Part shown: positions 15,394-21,029 of the stretch, piece after piece | How positions within the stretch are numbered: position 1 is the first letter of the stretch | Layout: each line of letters begins with the position of its first letter | Assembly: GCA_038253325.1 (NCBI GenBank) | Contig: JBBSHE010000044.1 | Coordinates: forward strand, 1 to 21,029 | Length of the DNA stretch: 21,029 bases | Direction of reading: 5' to 3' | From: JBBSHE01 sp038253325 | GTDB taxonomy: Bacteria; Actinomycetota; Actinomycetes; Propionibacteriales; Nocardioidaceae | The notes under the pieces: model-generated | What the model was told of the DNA's origin: nothing | What the model saw: only the letters and a program-made list of their open reading frames with translations | Databases searched by the model: none | Made by a program: the position numbers and the translations under genes

Positions 15394-16623
15394 ATGGATG
15401 TCGCCGATGCCGTGGCACCGCCGGCAACGCTCGCCGAGATCGAGACCGCGCGCACGCACCTGGCGGGAGTCGCCCTGGAGACACCGCTGCAGAGCTCACG
15501 CTGGCTCACCGACGTGACCGGTGCCACCACGTACCTGAAGTGCGAGAATCTCCAGCGCACCGGCTCCTTCAAGATCCGCGGCGCCTACCTGCGGATCTCG
15601 CGGCTGTCGAGCGACGAGCGTAAGCGCGGTGTCGTCGCGGCCAGCGCTGGCAACCACGCGCAGGGCGTCGCCTTGGCGGCCCAGCTGCTGGGAATCAAGG
15701 CCACGGTGTTCATGCCGATGGGCGCCGCCCTGCCGAAGGAGAACGCCACCCGCGGCTACGGCGCCCACGTTGTCCTCACCGGGCACACGATCGACCACTG
15801 TCTCGAGGCCGCGACTGACTTCGCGGCCGAGACGGGGGCGACGCTGATCCACCCGTTCGACCACCGTGACATCGTCATCGGGCAGGGCACCTGCGGCCTC
15901 GAGGTGCTCGAACAGGCACCCGACGTCAAGACCGTCGTGGTGCCACTCGGCGGTGGCGGGCTGCTGGCGGGGATCGCAACTGCCATCAAGGAGCAGCGGC
16001 CCGATATCCAGCTGGTGGGGGTGCAGGCCGAGTCGGCCGCCGCCTATCCCGCGTCGCTCGCAGCCGGCCGCCCCGTGCGGCTGTCCGCGATGGCGACGAT
16101 GGCCGACGGAATCGCCGTCGGGTGCCCCGGGTTCGTACCCTTCACCGCCATCGGGAAGTACGTCGACGGCATCGTGACGGTCAGCGAGGAGTCCCTGTCG
16201 ACCGCGCTGCTGCTGTTGATGGAGCGTGCCAAGGTCATGGTCGAACCCGCTGGCTCGGCGGCGGTGGCGGCCATCCTCGACGAGCCGCACGCCTTCGATG
16301 GCCCGATCGTCGCCGTGCTGTCCGGCGGCAACATCGACCCGCTGCTGCTGATGCGGGTCATCCGCCACGGCATGGCCGCGCAGGGCCGTTTCCTCGCACT
16401 GAAGCTACGGATCCCGGACGTGCCCGGCGGACTGGCAACGCTGTTGGCTCAGGTGAGCTCCGCCGAGGCGAACCTGCTGGACGTCGTCCACGAACGTACG
16501 TCGGAGTCGCTTCCGCTGGACCGGGTAGACGTCATCTTGCAGATGGAAACTCGTGGACCTGCGCACCGAGAGCAGGTCCTCGCCCATCTCCGGGCGGCAG
16601 GCTACGACCCCGTTCCTGAGTGA
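15394..16623 (+). CDS. ilvA: Threonine ammonia-lyase with C-terminal ACT-like domain
   Basis: A 409-aa fold-type II PLP enzyme that converts threonine to 2-oxobutyrate and ammonia, the entry to isoleucine synthesis. The PLP lysine is K60 in TGSFKIRGA; substrate loop SAGNHAQG (84-91); glycine-rich phosphate loop GGGGL (186-190); and the SGGNID region near the end of the catalytic domain. Residues from about 330 form a single ACT-like domain (KLRIPDVPGGLATLLAQVS...NLLDVVHER), the short-regulatory-domain form common in actinobacteria. The ATG at 15394 follows a -10 box directly. It stands alone between the marR operon (divergent) and greA (convergent). Serine dehydratase activity is common as a side reaction. 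Confidence 0.93.
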   Translation: MDVADAVAPPATLAEIETARTHLAGVALETPLQSSRWLTDVTGATTYLKCENLQRTGSFKIRGAYLRISRLSSDERKRGVVAASAGNHAQGVALAAQLLGIKATVFMPMGAALPKENATRGYGAHVVLTGHTIDHCLEAATDFAAETGATLIHPFDHRDIVIGQGTCGLEVLEQAPDVKTVVVPLGGGGLLAGIATAIKEQRPDIQLVGVQAESAAAYPASLAAGRPVRLSAMATMADGIAVGCPGFVPFTAIGKYVDGIVTVSEESLSTALLLLMERAKVMVEPAGSAAVAAILDEPHAFDGPIVAVLSGGNIDPLLLMRVIRHGMAAQGRFLALKLRIPDVPGGLATLLAQVSSAEANLLDVVHERTSESLPLDRVDVILQMETRGPAHREQVLAHLRAAGYDPVPE

Positions 16624-16635
16624 CCAGTGCCTGGT

Positions 16636-16671
16636 GACCAATGCCTGAGTGGTCGGCCCACGTGTGTTTTT
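16636..16671 (+). terminator. Weak hairpin and T-run after ilvA
   Basis: GACCA (16636-16640) pairs with TGGTC (16650-16654), and a TTTTT run at 16667-16671 follows after 12 nt. The left arm lies in an imperfect 14-bp direct repeat (16621-16634 and 16635-16648, two mismatches). The stem is short and the T-run far, so confidence is low. Confidence 0.3.
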
Positions 16672-16696
16672 GCCCGTGTGATCGGCGCCCGAGCGA

Positions 16697-17206
16697 TCAG
16701 CCGGCGTACGGCTTGGCGTCGAGCACCTCGAGCGAGACCTTGCGGCCGTTGGGTGCCTCGTACGTCGCGGTGTCGCCGCTGTGCTTGCCGATGATCGCGG
16801 CGCCGAGCGGCGATTGCGGCGAGTAGACGTCGAGATCGACGCTGTCGTCGAGGGCGACCACCTCGCGCGCACCGAGTAGGAACCTCGTCTCCTCGTTGTC
16901 GCCCGTGAATCGGACCGTCACTTCCATTCCTGCGCCGACGACACCGTTGTCACCCGGTGTCTCTCCGACCCGCGCACGCGACAGCATGTCCTCGAGCTGG
17001 CTGATCCGGGACTCGGCCTTGCTCTGTTCCTCACGGGCCGCGTGGTAACCGCCGTTCTCGCGCAGGTCTCCCTCCTCGCGCGCCTCGGCGATCCGCTGGG
17101 TGATCTCCGACCTGGCGGGACCCTTCAGATGCTCGAGCTCGAGCTTGAGACGGTCGTACGCCTCCGGCGTCAACCAGATGACGCTCTCGGCAGCGGGCTG
17201 CGACAC
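16697..17206 (-). CDS. greA: Transcription elongation factor GreA
   Basis: A 169-aa factor that enters the RNA polymerase secondary channel and stimulates cleavage of backtracked RNA. The N-terminal coiled coil spans about 13-80, with the tip acidic residues D47 and E50 in EEGDLRENGGYH. The C-terminal FKBP-like domain holds YSPQSPLGAAIIGKHSGDTATY. It is slightly longer than E. coli GreA, as in other actinobacteria. The GTG at 17206 is supported by GAGGAG 8 nt upstream. Its own promoter is visible. A 6-bp inverted repeat (TGATCG 16679-16684, CGATCA 16694-16699) covers its stop codon. Confidence 0.96.
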   Translation of the reverse strand: MSQPAAESVIWLTPEAYDRLKLELEHLKGPARSEITQRIAEAREEGDLRENGGYHAAREEQSKAESRISQLEDMLSRARVGETPGDNGVVGAGMEVTVRFTGDNEETRFLLGAREVVALDDSVDLDVYSPQSPLGAAIIGKHSGDTATYEAPNGRKVSLEVLDAKPYAG

Positions 17207-17269
17207 GACAACAACTCCTCGGTCAAGCGGACACGCCTCACTGGGACGTACCTTCTCGGGAAAGAGAGA

Positions 17270-17298
17270 ACTCTAGCAAGCATGCCGCCGAGCGCCAA
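17270..17298 (-). promoter_or_regulatory. greA promoter
   Basis: On the minus strand TTGGCG (17298-17293) and TAGAGT (17275-17270) are separated by exactly 17 bp, a good housekeeping sigma-factor match. Transcription would start near 17262, giving a leader of about 55 nt with a Shine-Dalgarno sequence. This contrasts with the leaderless starts nearby. Confidence 0.65.
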
Positions 17299-17302
17299 TC
17301 AG

Positions 17303-17678
17303 TCAATGCCCTGTCGTGGGCTCCTGGTAGAGCCCCAGCAGGTTACCGGCCGGATCACGGAACCGGGCGGTGATCTCGGGCGCATCGGCGCCGATCGGCT
17401 GCACGGTCACGCCGCCGTGTTCGCGGACGCTGTCCATCGTCTCGGCGACGCTGTCGACCATGATGTAGATCAGCAGCCCAGATGCGGGTGACGGAGCTCG
17501 CCCGGTGACCCAGGTGCCGCTGACTTCTCCGACGGAAATCGTCGAATGCGACCGCTCCGTCATCGCGACGCCGGGTCTGCCACCCGAAGACCGACTGGTA
17601 GAAGCCGGATGACGCGTCGATGTCGATGCTGGGGATCTCGAGGTAGCAGATCTTGCCGTTGCGGAGGGTGGGCGTCAT
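17303..17678 (-). pseudogene. VOC (glyoxalase-fold) protein gene with a one-base frameshift
   Basis: Two overlapping minus frames together make one complete VOC protein of about 124 aa. The first (from the ATG at 17678) gives KICYLEIPSIDIDASSGFYQSVFGWQTRR and AFDD. The second (to 17303) gives SVGEVSGTWVTGRAPSPASG and the closing RFRDPAGNLLGLYQEP. Removing one A from the AAA at 17536-17538 (a T on the coding strand) joins them as AFDD-SVGEVSG with no other change. Either the gene is recently inactivated or the base is a sequencing error. It is a paralog of the VOC gene at 18445 and divergent from the tetR gene, whose operator lies just upstream. As written, only the first 46 residues or so would be correct. 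Confidence 0.8.
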
Positions 17679-17696
17679 CGAAAACTGCTCAAATCT

Positions 17697-17715
17697 GCTA
17701 TGGTCTTTCCATAGC
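17697..17715. promoter_or_regulatory. Palindromic operator between tetR and the frameshifted VOC gene
   Basis: GCTATGGTCTTTCCATAGC is a perfect 7-bp inverted repeat around 5 bp, in the 50-bp divergent region. Directly after it TAATAA (17716-17721) ends 7 nt before the tetR ATG at 17729, a weak -10 with the spacing seen at other genes here. The palindrome would cover the tetR spacer and the promoter of the divergent gene. It is the likely TetR binding site. Confidence 0.65.
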
Positions 17716-17728
17716 TAATAAGCGAAGT

Positions 17729-18448
17729 ATGCCGACAACCGACCACCGAAGCAACGGCACGCGCAGGTATCGCTCGCCCCGGCGCACCGAGCGGGCGCGC
17801 CAGACGCGAGCACGGATCTTGACCGCGGCCAGGAAGCATTTCCTTGCCGTCGGATACAACGCCACCAAGATGAGAGCAATTGCGAGCACGGCTGGCGTTT
17901 CCGTGGCCAGCATCGAGCTCTTGTTCGGCACCAAACCACATCTGCTCAAGGCGGTGATCGACGTCGCGATCGCCGGCGACGACGAACCCGTGCCGGTGTT
18001 GCAACGCTCCTGGGCCGTCGCCGCACAGGCCACCACCACCGTCGACGACTTCCTGGCGATCGTCGGTGACGTCCTACAGCCCGCCGAAGAACGATCCGCC
18101 GGGCTGGTGCTCGTCGCACGCGAGGCGGCTGCCGTCGACCGAGAGACCGCCGCCTTGAGCCGGCAGATCGACGTGCAACGCGCCCGTACGGTCGCCTGGA
18201 TCGTCGACGAGATGATCCAACGATCACCGCTGCGGTCGGGGATCGACCGCGACCGGGCAATCGACACGGTGTGGATGCTGATCGACCCGGGCACCTTCAT
18301 CCGGCTGACCCGAGACCGCGGCTGGACCTCCGAAGAGTTCGTGCTGTGGCTCACCGACGCGATTCCTCGGCTGCTGCTGCCAACGCCCGGCGAGGACGAC
18401 GTCACCCGGGCCGATGACTACGTCCGAGAAGGAGAAGGCCCACGATGA
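17729..18448 (+). CDS. TetR-family transcriptional regulator
   Basis: A 239-aa repressor-type protein. The N-terminal HTH covers about 22-70: TRARILTAARKHFLAVGYNATKM, then IASTAGVSVASIELLFGTK, where the usual YYHF is replaced by ELLF. The rest is the variable ligand-binding helical domain. The ATG at 17729 follows the palindrome; no ribosome binding site is clear. The stop overlaps the start of the downstream VOC gene by ATGA, so regulator and VOC protein are made together. The divergent VOC gene is likely under the same operator. The ligand is unknown. Confidence 0.9.
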   Translation: MPTTDHRSNGTRRYRSPRRTERARQTRARILTAARKHFLAVGYNATKMRAIASTAGVSVASIELLFGTKPHLLKAVIDVAIAGDDEPVPVLQRSWAVAAQATTTVDDFLAIVGDVLQPAEERSAGLVLVAREAAAVDRETAALSRQIDVQRARTVAWIVDEMIQRSPLRSGIDRDRAIDTVWMLIDPGTFIRLTRDRGWTSEEFVLWLTDAIPRLLLPTPGEDDVTRADDYVREGEGPR

Positions 18449-18822
18449 CCAACGACCCACCGACCGCCCCACCCGGCCTGGTGCACGGCCAATTGTGCTA
18501 CCTGCAGGTTCCGACACTCGACATCACGATCTCCGCGCGGTTCTACGAGACGGTCTTCGGATGGCAGGTTGACCCACCCAGCCCCGGCTTTGAAGCCCCC
18601 GCCATGATCGGCCAGTGGATCACCGACCGCCCACCGAGCGCTGACACCGGCTCCGTTGGCTGGTTCTACGTCGACCACATTGACGACACCCTTGCCCTCG
18701 CCACGGCCCGCGGCGGCGGCGTACTCCATGCCCCGTCGCAAGACGCCAACGGGCGATGGCTGGCAACGATCCTCGACCCCGCGGGCAACGCCCTCGGGGT
18801 CGTCCAAACCGGACGACGCTGA
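18445..18822 (+). CDS. VOC family protein (glyoxalase/bleomycin resistance fold)
   Basis: A 125-aa single-module VOC protein. It shares GxLCYLQVPTLDI and FYETVFGWQV with the frameshifted paralog at 17303-17678, and ends with the common LDPAGNALGVVQT strand. It starts at the ATG at 18445 within the tetR stop, with AAGGAGAAGG upstream, so it is coupled to tetR. Proteins of this subgroup include dioxygenases, isomerases and drug-binding proteins; the substrate cannot be told. Some of the metal-ligand positions of classical glyoxalase I are not obvious, so catalysis is uncertain. Confidence 0.87.
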   Translation: MTNDPPTAPPGLVHGQLCYLQVPTLDITISARFYETVFGWQVDPPSPGFEAPAMIGQWITDRPPSADTGSVGWFYVDHIDDTLALATARGGGVLHAPSQDANGRWLATILDPAGNALGVVQTGRR

Positions 18823-18845
18823 CCAGTCACGGCCGGCTGCCCGGC
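18799..18845. terminator. Two stable hairpins between convergent genes
   Basis: GTCGTCC (18799-18805) and GGACGAC (18811-18817) form a 7-bp stem with a 5-nt loop, just before the VOC stop codon. GCCGG (18832-18836) and CCGGC (18841-18845) form a second stem with a 4-nt loop, just before the DUF4307 stop. They are probably bidirectional terminators without T-runs. Confidence 0.45.
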
Positions 18846-18849
18846 GGTC

Positions 18850-19248
18850 TCAGCGTCTCGTGCACGACGCGATCTGCACCGCGGTGGCTCGGCGCTCCGT
18901 CCGCAGCGTCGGCATCAGATCGGTGGTCGCGGAGCCGCCGGCTGGGATCGTGACGGTCAGCTCGCCGACGACCGAGTGGTCGGGGGCCAACGCCTGGATC
19001 GTGCACACAACGGCCGTCGTACGTGACCGGTGGACTTCGAACCGGACGCGAACCTGATGGTCCGAAACGACCCGGAAGCTGCTGAGCTCCGTCGAGATAC
19101 CGTTTTGTTGGTGCTGCCAAGCCAGCCAGCCGATCCCGGTGACGAAGGCGACCGCCGCCACGCCGATCAGGACGATGCGCAGCGCCCGGTGTCCCGGCGA
19201 GTCACCATAGCGACTCGCCGGGCGACGAACGCCCCCCGTCGAGCTCAC
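18850..19248 (-). CDS. DUF4307 membrane-anchored protein
   Basis: A 132-aa protein with a polar N-terminus, one membrane helix (about 23-44) and an extracytoplasmic beta-rich domain. This is the DUF4307 layout found next to mca and greA in actinobacteria (Rv1081c in M. tuberculosis). Two cysteines in the outer domain (C82, C129) could form a disulfide. The GTG at 19248 is supported by GGGAGGA a few bases upstream. It is divergent from mca over 154 bp. Function is unknown; the conserved neighbourhood hints at a link with mycothiol or envelope biology, which is inference. Confidence 0.85.
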   Translation of the reverse strand: MSSTGGVRRPASRYGDSPGHRALRIVLIGVAAVAFVTGIGWLAWQHQQNGISTELSSFRVVSDHQVRVRFEVHRSRTTAVVCTIQALAPDHSVVGELTVTIPAGGSATTDLMPTLRTERRATAVQIASCTRR

Positions 19249-19390
19249 TTGTCCTCCCTCCGACAGAACCGATCACGGCTATCGAACCTCACGGCCCACG
19301 GAAGTCGTCATCCGGGCGGCCCAACCCCTGCGAGCTTCCCTCCGCCGGGAATGCGAGAGCATGGACCGGTCAGCTTCGGTGGCGGTGCGA

Positions 19391-19395
19391 AAGGA
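19391..19395 (+). promoter_or_regulatory. Ribosome binding site deciding the mca start
   Basis: AAGGA lies 7 nt before the GTG at 19403. This start matches the usual Mca N-terminus, while the upstream in-frame ATG at 19361 has no site. Confidence 0.65.
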
Positions 19396-19402
19396 TGCTG
19401 CG

Positions 19403-20311
19403 GTGACGGAAACCCTCAGGTTGCTCCACGTCCACGCGCATCCGGACGACGAGTCGAGCAAGGGTGCGGCGAGTACGGTCAAGTACGTCCGCCAAGGCGT
19501 CGATGTCCATGTGGTGACGTGCACCGGTGGCGAGCGTGGCTCGATCCTGAACCCGAACATGGACCGCCCGGACGTCCTGGCCAACATCAGCGAGATCCGG
19601 CGGCAGGAGATGGCGCGAGCGCGAGAGATCCTCGGGGTGAGCCAGGACTGGCTCGGATTCGTCGACTCCGGCTTTCCCGAGGGCGACCCGCCGCCGCCGT
19701 TGCCCGACGGGTGCTTCGCTCGCGTGCCGTTGGAGGAGTCGACGCGGCGGCTGGTCCGGTTGATCCGGTCCTTCCGGCCGCACGTCCTCACGACGTACGA
19801 CGAGAACGGAGGCTACCCGCACCCGGACCATGTTCGTACCCACGAGGTGTCGCTGCTGGCCTGGGATGCCGCTGGGGATCCGGATGCGTATCCCGATGAG
19901 GGACCACCCTGGCATCCGCTGAAGCTCTACTACCACCACACGTTCCACCGAAGCCGGATGCTCGCGCTGCACGAAGCGATGTTGGCCCGCGGGCTCGACT
20001 CGCCGTACGCGGAGCGGATCGCCGACTGGAAACCCGACCCGGAGCACGAGGCGCGCGTCACGACAAGAATCGAGTGCGCGGACTACTTCGCGATCCGCGA
20101 CCAGGCACTCCTCGCCCACGCGACCCAGATCGACCCCGAAGGCTTCTGGTTCTCCGTACCGCTCGAGATCCACCGGGAGGCGTGGCCGACGGAGGACTAT
20201 GAGCTCGCGCGAACGCGGGTGCCCGTCGACATTCCCGAGGACGACCTGTTCGCGGGCGTACGCGACATCGCGGCAACGTACGACGGCCGGCTGGACGCCA
20301 TCGACGCATGA
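19403..20311 (+). CDS. mca: Mycothiol S-conjugate amidase
   Basis: A 302-aa cytoplasmic zinc amidase of the LmbE/PIG-L family. It cleaves mycothiol S-conjugates to GlcN-Ins and a mercapturic acid that is exported, so it detoxifies electrophiles and antibiotics. Zinc and catalytic motifs are AHPDDESSKGA (12-22, with H13 and D15/D16) and HPDH (140-143). Further Mca-type segments are TGGERGSILNP, LGFVDSGFPEGD and the C-terminal RDQALLAHATQIDPEGFWF. The paralog MshB (deacetylase) is the alternative, but the long C-terminal part and the neighbours favour Mca. The GTG at 19403 has a good ribosome binding site. The stop overlaps the next start by ATGA. Confidence 0.94.
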   Translation: MTETLRLLHVHAHPDDESSKGAASTVKYVRQGVDVHVVTCTGGERGSILNPNMDRPDVLANISEIRRQEMARAREILGVSQDWLGFVDSGFPEGDPPPPLPDGCFARVPLEESTRRLVRLIRSFRPHVLTTYDENGGYPHPDHVRTHEVSLLAWDAAGDPDAYPDEGPPWHPLKLYYHHTFHRSRMLALHEAMLARGLDSPYAERIADWKPDPEHEARVTTRIECADYFAIRDQALLAHATQIDPEGFWFSVPLEIHREAWPTEDYELARTRVPVDIPEDDLFAGVRDIAATYDGRLDAIDA

Positions 20312-20565
20312 CCCACTACATGCTGTTCGCCCTCAACGACGACAAGGTCAAGCCTGGCTGGATCGCGTTCGGAGTCGTCCTCGCGCTGTGCGTCGCGACG
20401 GTGCTGCTCTGGATGAGCATGAACCGGCACCTGAAGAAGATTTCGTTCGACAACGGGGCGGCTGAGGAACCAGCCGCAGACCGACCGGGTACGCCAGACC
20501 CGTCGGCGCCGGGGACGTCACCCGATGCGACAGAGCCTGGGTCGTCGGAGGGCGGCGGCTCCTGA
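20308..20565 (+). CDS. Small single-pass membrane protein downstream of mca
   Basis: An 85-aa protein with one membrane helix (about 18-37), a basic stretch (NRHLKK) and a disordered Pro/Ser/Glu-rich tail. It overlaps mca by 4 nt and the DUF255 gene by 1 nt, matching the position of Rv1083 in M. tuberculosis. By the positive-inside rule the tail is probably cytoplasmic. The function is unknown, but the tight coupling argues for a role linked to mca or the next gene. Confidence 0.85.
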   Translation: MTHYMLFALNDDKVKPGWIAFGVVLALCVATVLLWMSMNRHLKKISFDNGAAEEPAADRPGTPDPSAPGTSPDATEPGSSEGGGS

Positions 20566-20762
20566 TGCCGAACCGGTTGGCGCAGGCCACCAGCCCGTAC
20601 CTACTCCAGCACTCCGACAACCCCGTCGACTGGTACGAGTGGGGGCCCGACGCGTTCGCGGCCGCGAAGGACCGTGACGTACCGATCTTCTTGTCGGTGG
20701 GTTACTCGGCCTGCCACTGGTGCCACGAGGTAGCGCCATCGACGGCTGTTGGCGAGCTTTGA
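20565..20762 (+). pseudogene. 5' fragment of a DUF255 thioredoxin-domain protein, interrupted
   Basis: The frame begins MPNRLAQATSPYLLQHSDN, PVDWYEWGPDAF and IFLSVGYSACHWCHE, the hallmark N-terminus of the DUF255/YyaL (SPATA20-like) family with its CxxC motif. Family members are about 600-700 aa and continue after CHWCH with VM...ESFED. Here similarity stops at about base 20726, and the frame ends after 65 codons with unrelated residues (VAPSTAVGEL). The rest of the gene is not in the window. The ATG overlaps the previous stop (TGATG), so the 5' end is intact and the break is internal, most simply an insertion or rearrangement, or an assembly join. Confidence 0.85.
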
Positions 20763-20840
20763 CGAAACCCCAGTTCAGCGGGGGTGTGGCGGTTCAGGTC
20801 GGTTCAGCCAAAACCGCCGTTGGACGCCGATTCCGGGGCT

Positions 20841-20866
20841 TCGTGTATCACTCTCGTGTATCACTC
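20841..20866. repeat. Perfect 13-bp tandem duplication
   Basis: TCGTGTATCACTC occurs twice with no gap (20841-20853 and 20854-20866), in the non-coding part of the presumed element at the right edge. Confidence 0.9.
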
Positions 20867-20946
20867 GGTCGGCTGAAAGCGGCTCCTTTCGCCACGTGGT
20901 CCTGGGCGCGTGCGGCGCTCGGATACCTGCTCAGCAGGTTGAGCAG

Positions 20947-21029
20947 TCAGGTGGACTTGCGTGGATCTGGGAATCCGAGGCTGAGGTAGCCGGGTGAGCG
21001 TTTGGTGAGTGCGGCCGCGAGAACCGGAA
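20947..21029 (-). CDS. C-terminal end of an unidentified protein (runs off right edge)
   Basis: The minus frame from the right edge reads PVLAAALTKRSPGYLSLGFP and then DPRKST before a TGA at 20947-20949. Third positions are mostly G or C, as in real genes here, but only 26 residues are visible. Its place beside the DUF255 break makes a transposase or other element-encoded protein the obvious guess. The tail does not match a family I can name, and it could be a chance open frame. Confidence 0.3.
   Translation of the reverse strand, partial: PVLAAALTKRSPGYLSLGFPDPRKST

Larger units (their letters stand above)
20727..21029. mobile_element. Possible end of an inserted mobile element
   Basis: Sequence after the DUF255 break is unlike the gene family and has repeats: GGTTCAG twice (20791-20797, 20801-20807), TTCAGCC (20803-20809) facing GGCTGAA (20871-20877), and a 13-bp tandem duplication. 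A minus-strand frame enters from the right edge and ends at 20947. This fits the terminal region of an insertion sequence or similar element. No transposase motif or terminal repeat pair can be shown because the element leaves the window. Confidence 0.4.

Noticed and set aside
16679..16699. greA terminator formed by TGATCG/CGATCA
   Set aside because: The stem is only 6 bp, covers the greA stop codon and is followed by an A-run rather than a T-run in the greA direction.

Overview
High-GC actinobacterial chromosomal DNA. The organism is a mycothiol producer: the window carries mycothiol S-conjugate amidase (mca) and a protein of the family that includes mycothiol-dependent maleylpyruvate isomerase. 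It also carries an F420-type flavin oxidoreductase and a DUF222/HNH (13E12-like) protein. The family is not certain; a Nocardioides/Kribbella-like member of the Propionibacteriales is plausible. No rRNA, tRNA or CRISPR array was seen.

The backbone keeps the gene order known from Mycobacterium tuberculosis Rv1077-Rv1084: cbs, (pra), metB, greA, DUF4307, mca, a small membrane protein and a DUF255 protein. Extra blocks are wedged between these genes. Block A (about 1389-9469) holds a PPOX/F420 protein, a TIGR03086 protein, an MBL-fold hydrolase, a TrmA/RlmD-type RNA methyltransferase, msrA with a 17-bp tandem repeat upstream, a secreted PKD-containing phosphoesterase, a VOC gene remnant and a DUF222-HNH protein. 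Block B (10796-16623) holds a GNAT, an orphan GlmL/MutL-type ATPase and a small membrane protein in one overlapping run with metB, then a marR-MFS efflux operon, then ilvA. Block C (17303-18822) is a TetR regulator between two VOC paralogs, one broken by a one-base frameshift, around a perfect palindromic operator. At the right edge the DUF255 gene is cut just after its CHWCH motif and runs into unrelated DNA that looks like the end of a mobile element.

Many genes share a sulfur and thiol theme: cbs and metB for transsulfuration, ilvA for 2-oxobutyrate, msrA for methionine sulfoxide repair, and mca for mycothiol conjugates. Several starts have a TANNNT-type -10 box ending 6-7 nt before the start codon and no Shine-Dalgarno sequence, which suggests leaderless transcripts (methyltransferase, metB, ilvA, DUF222-HNH, marR, perhaps tetR). 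Others (PPOX, msrA, greA, DUF4307, mca) have clear ribosome binding sites. Many neighbouring genes overlap by ATGA or TGATG, indicating translational coupling.
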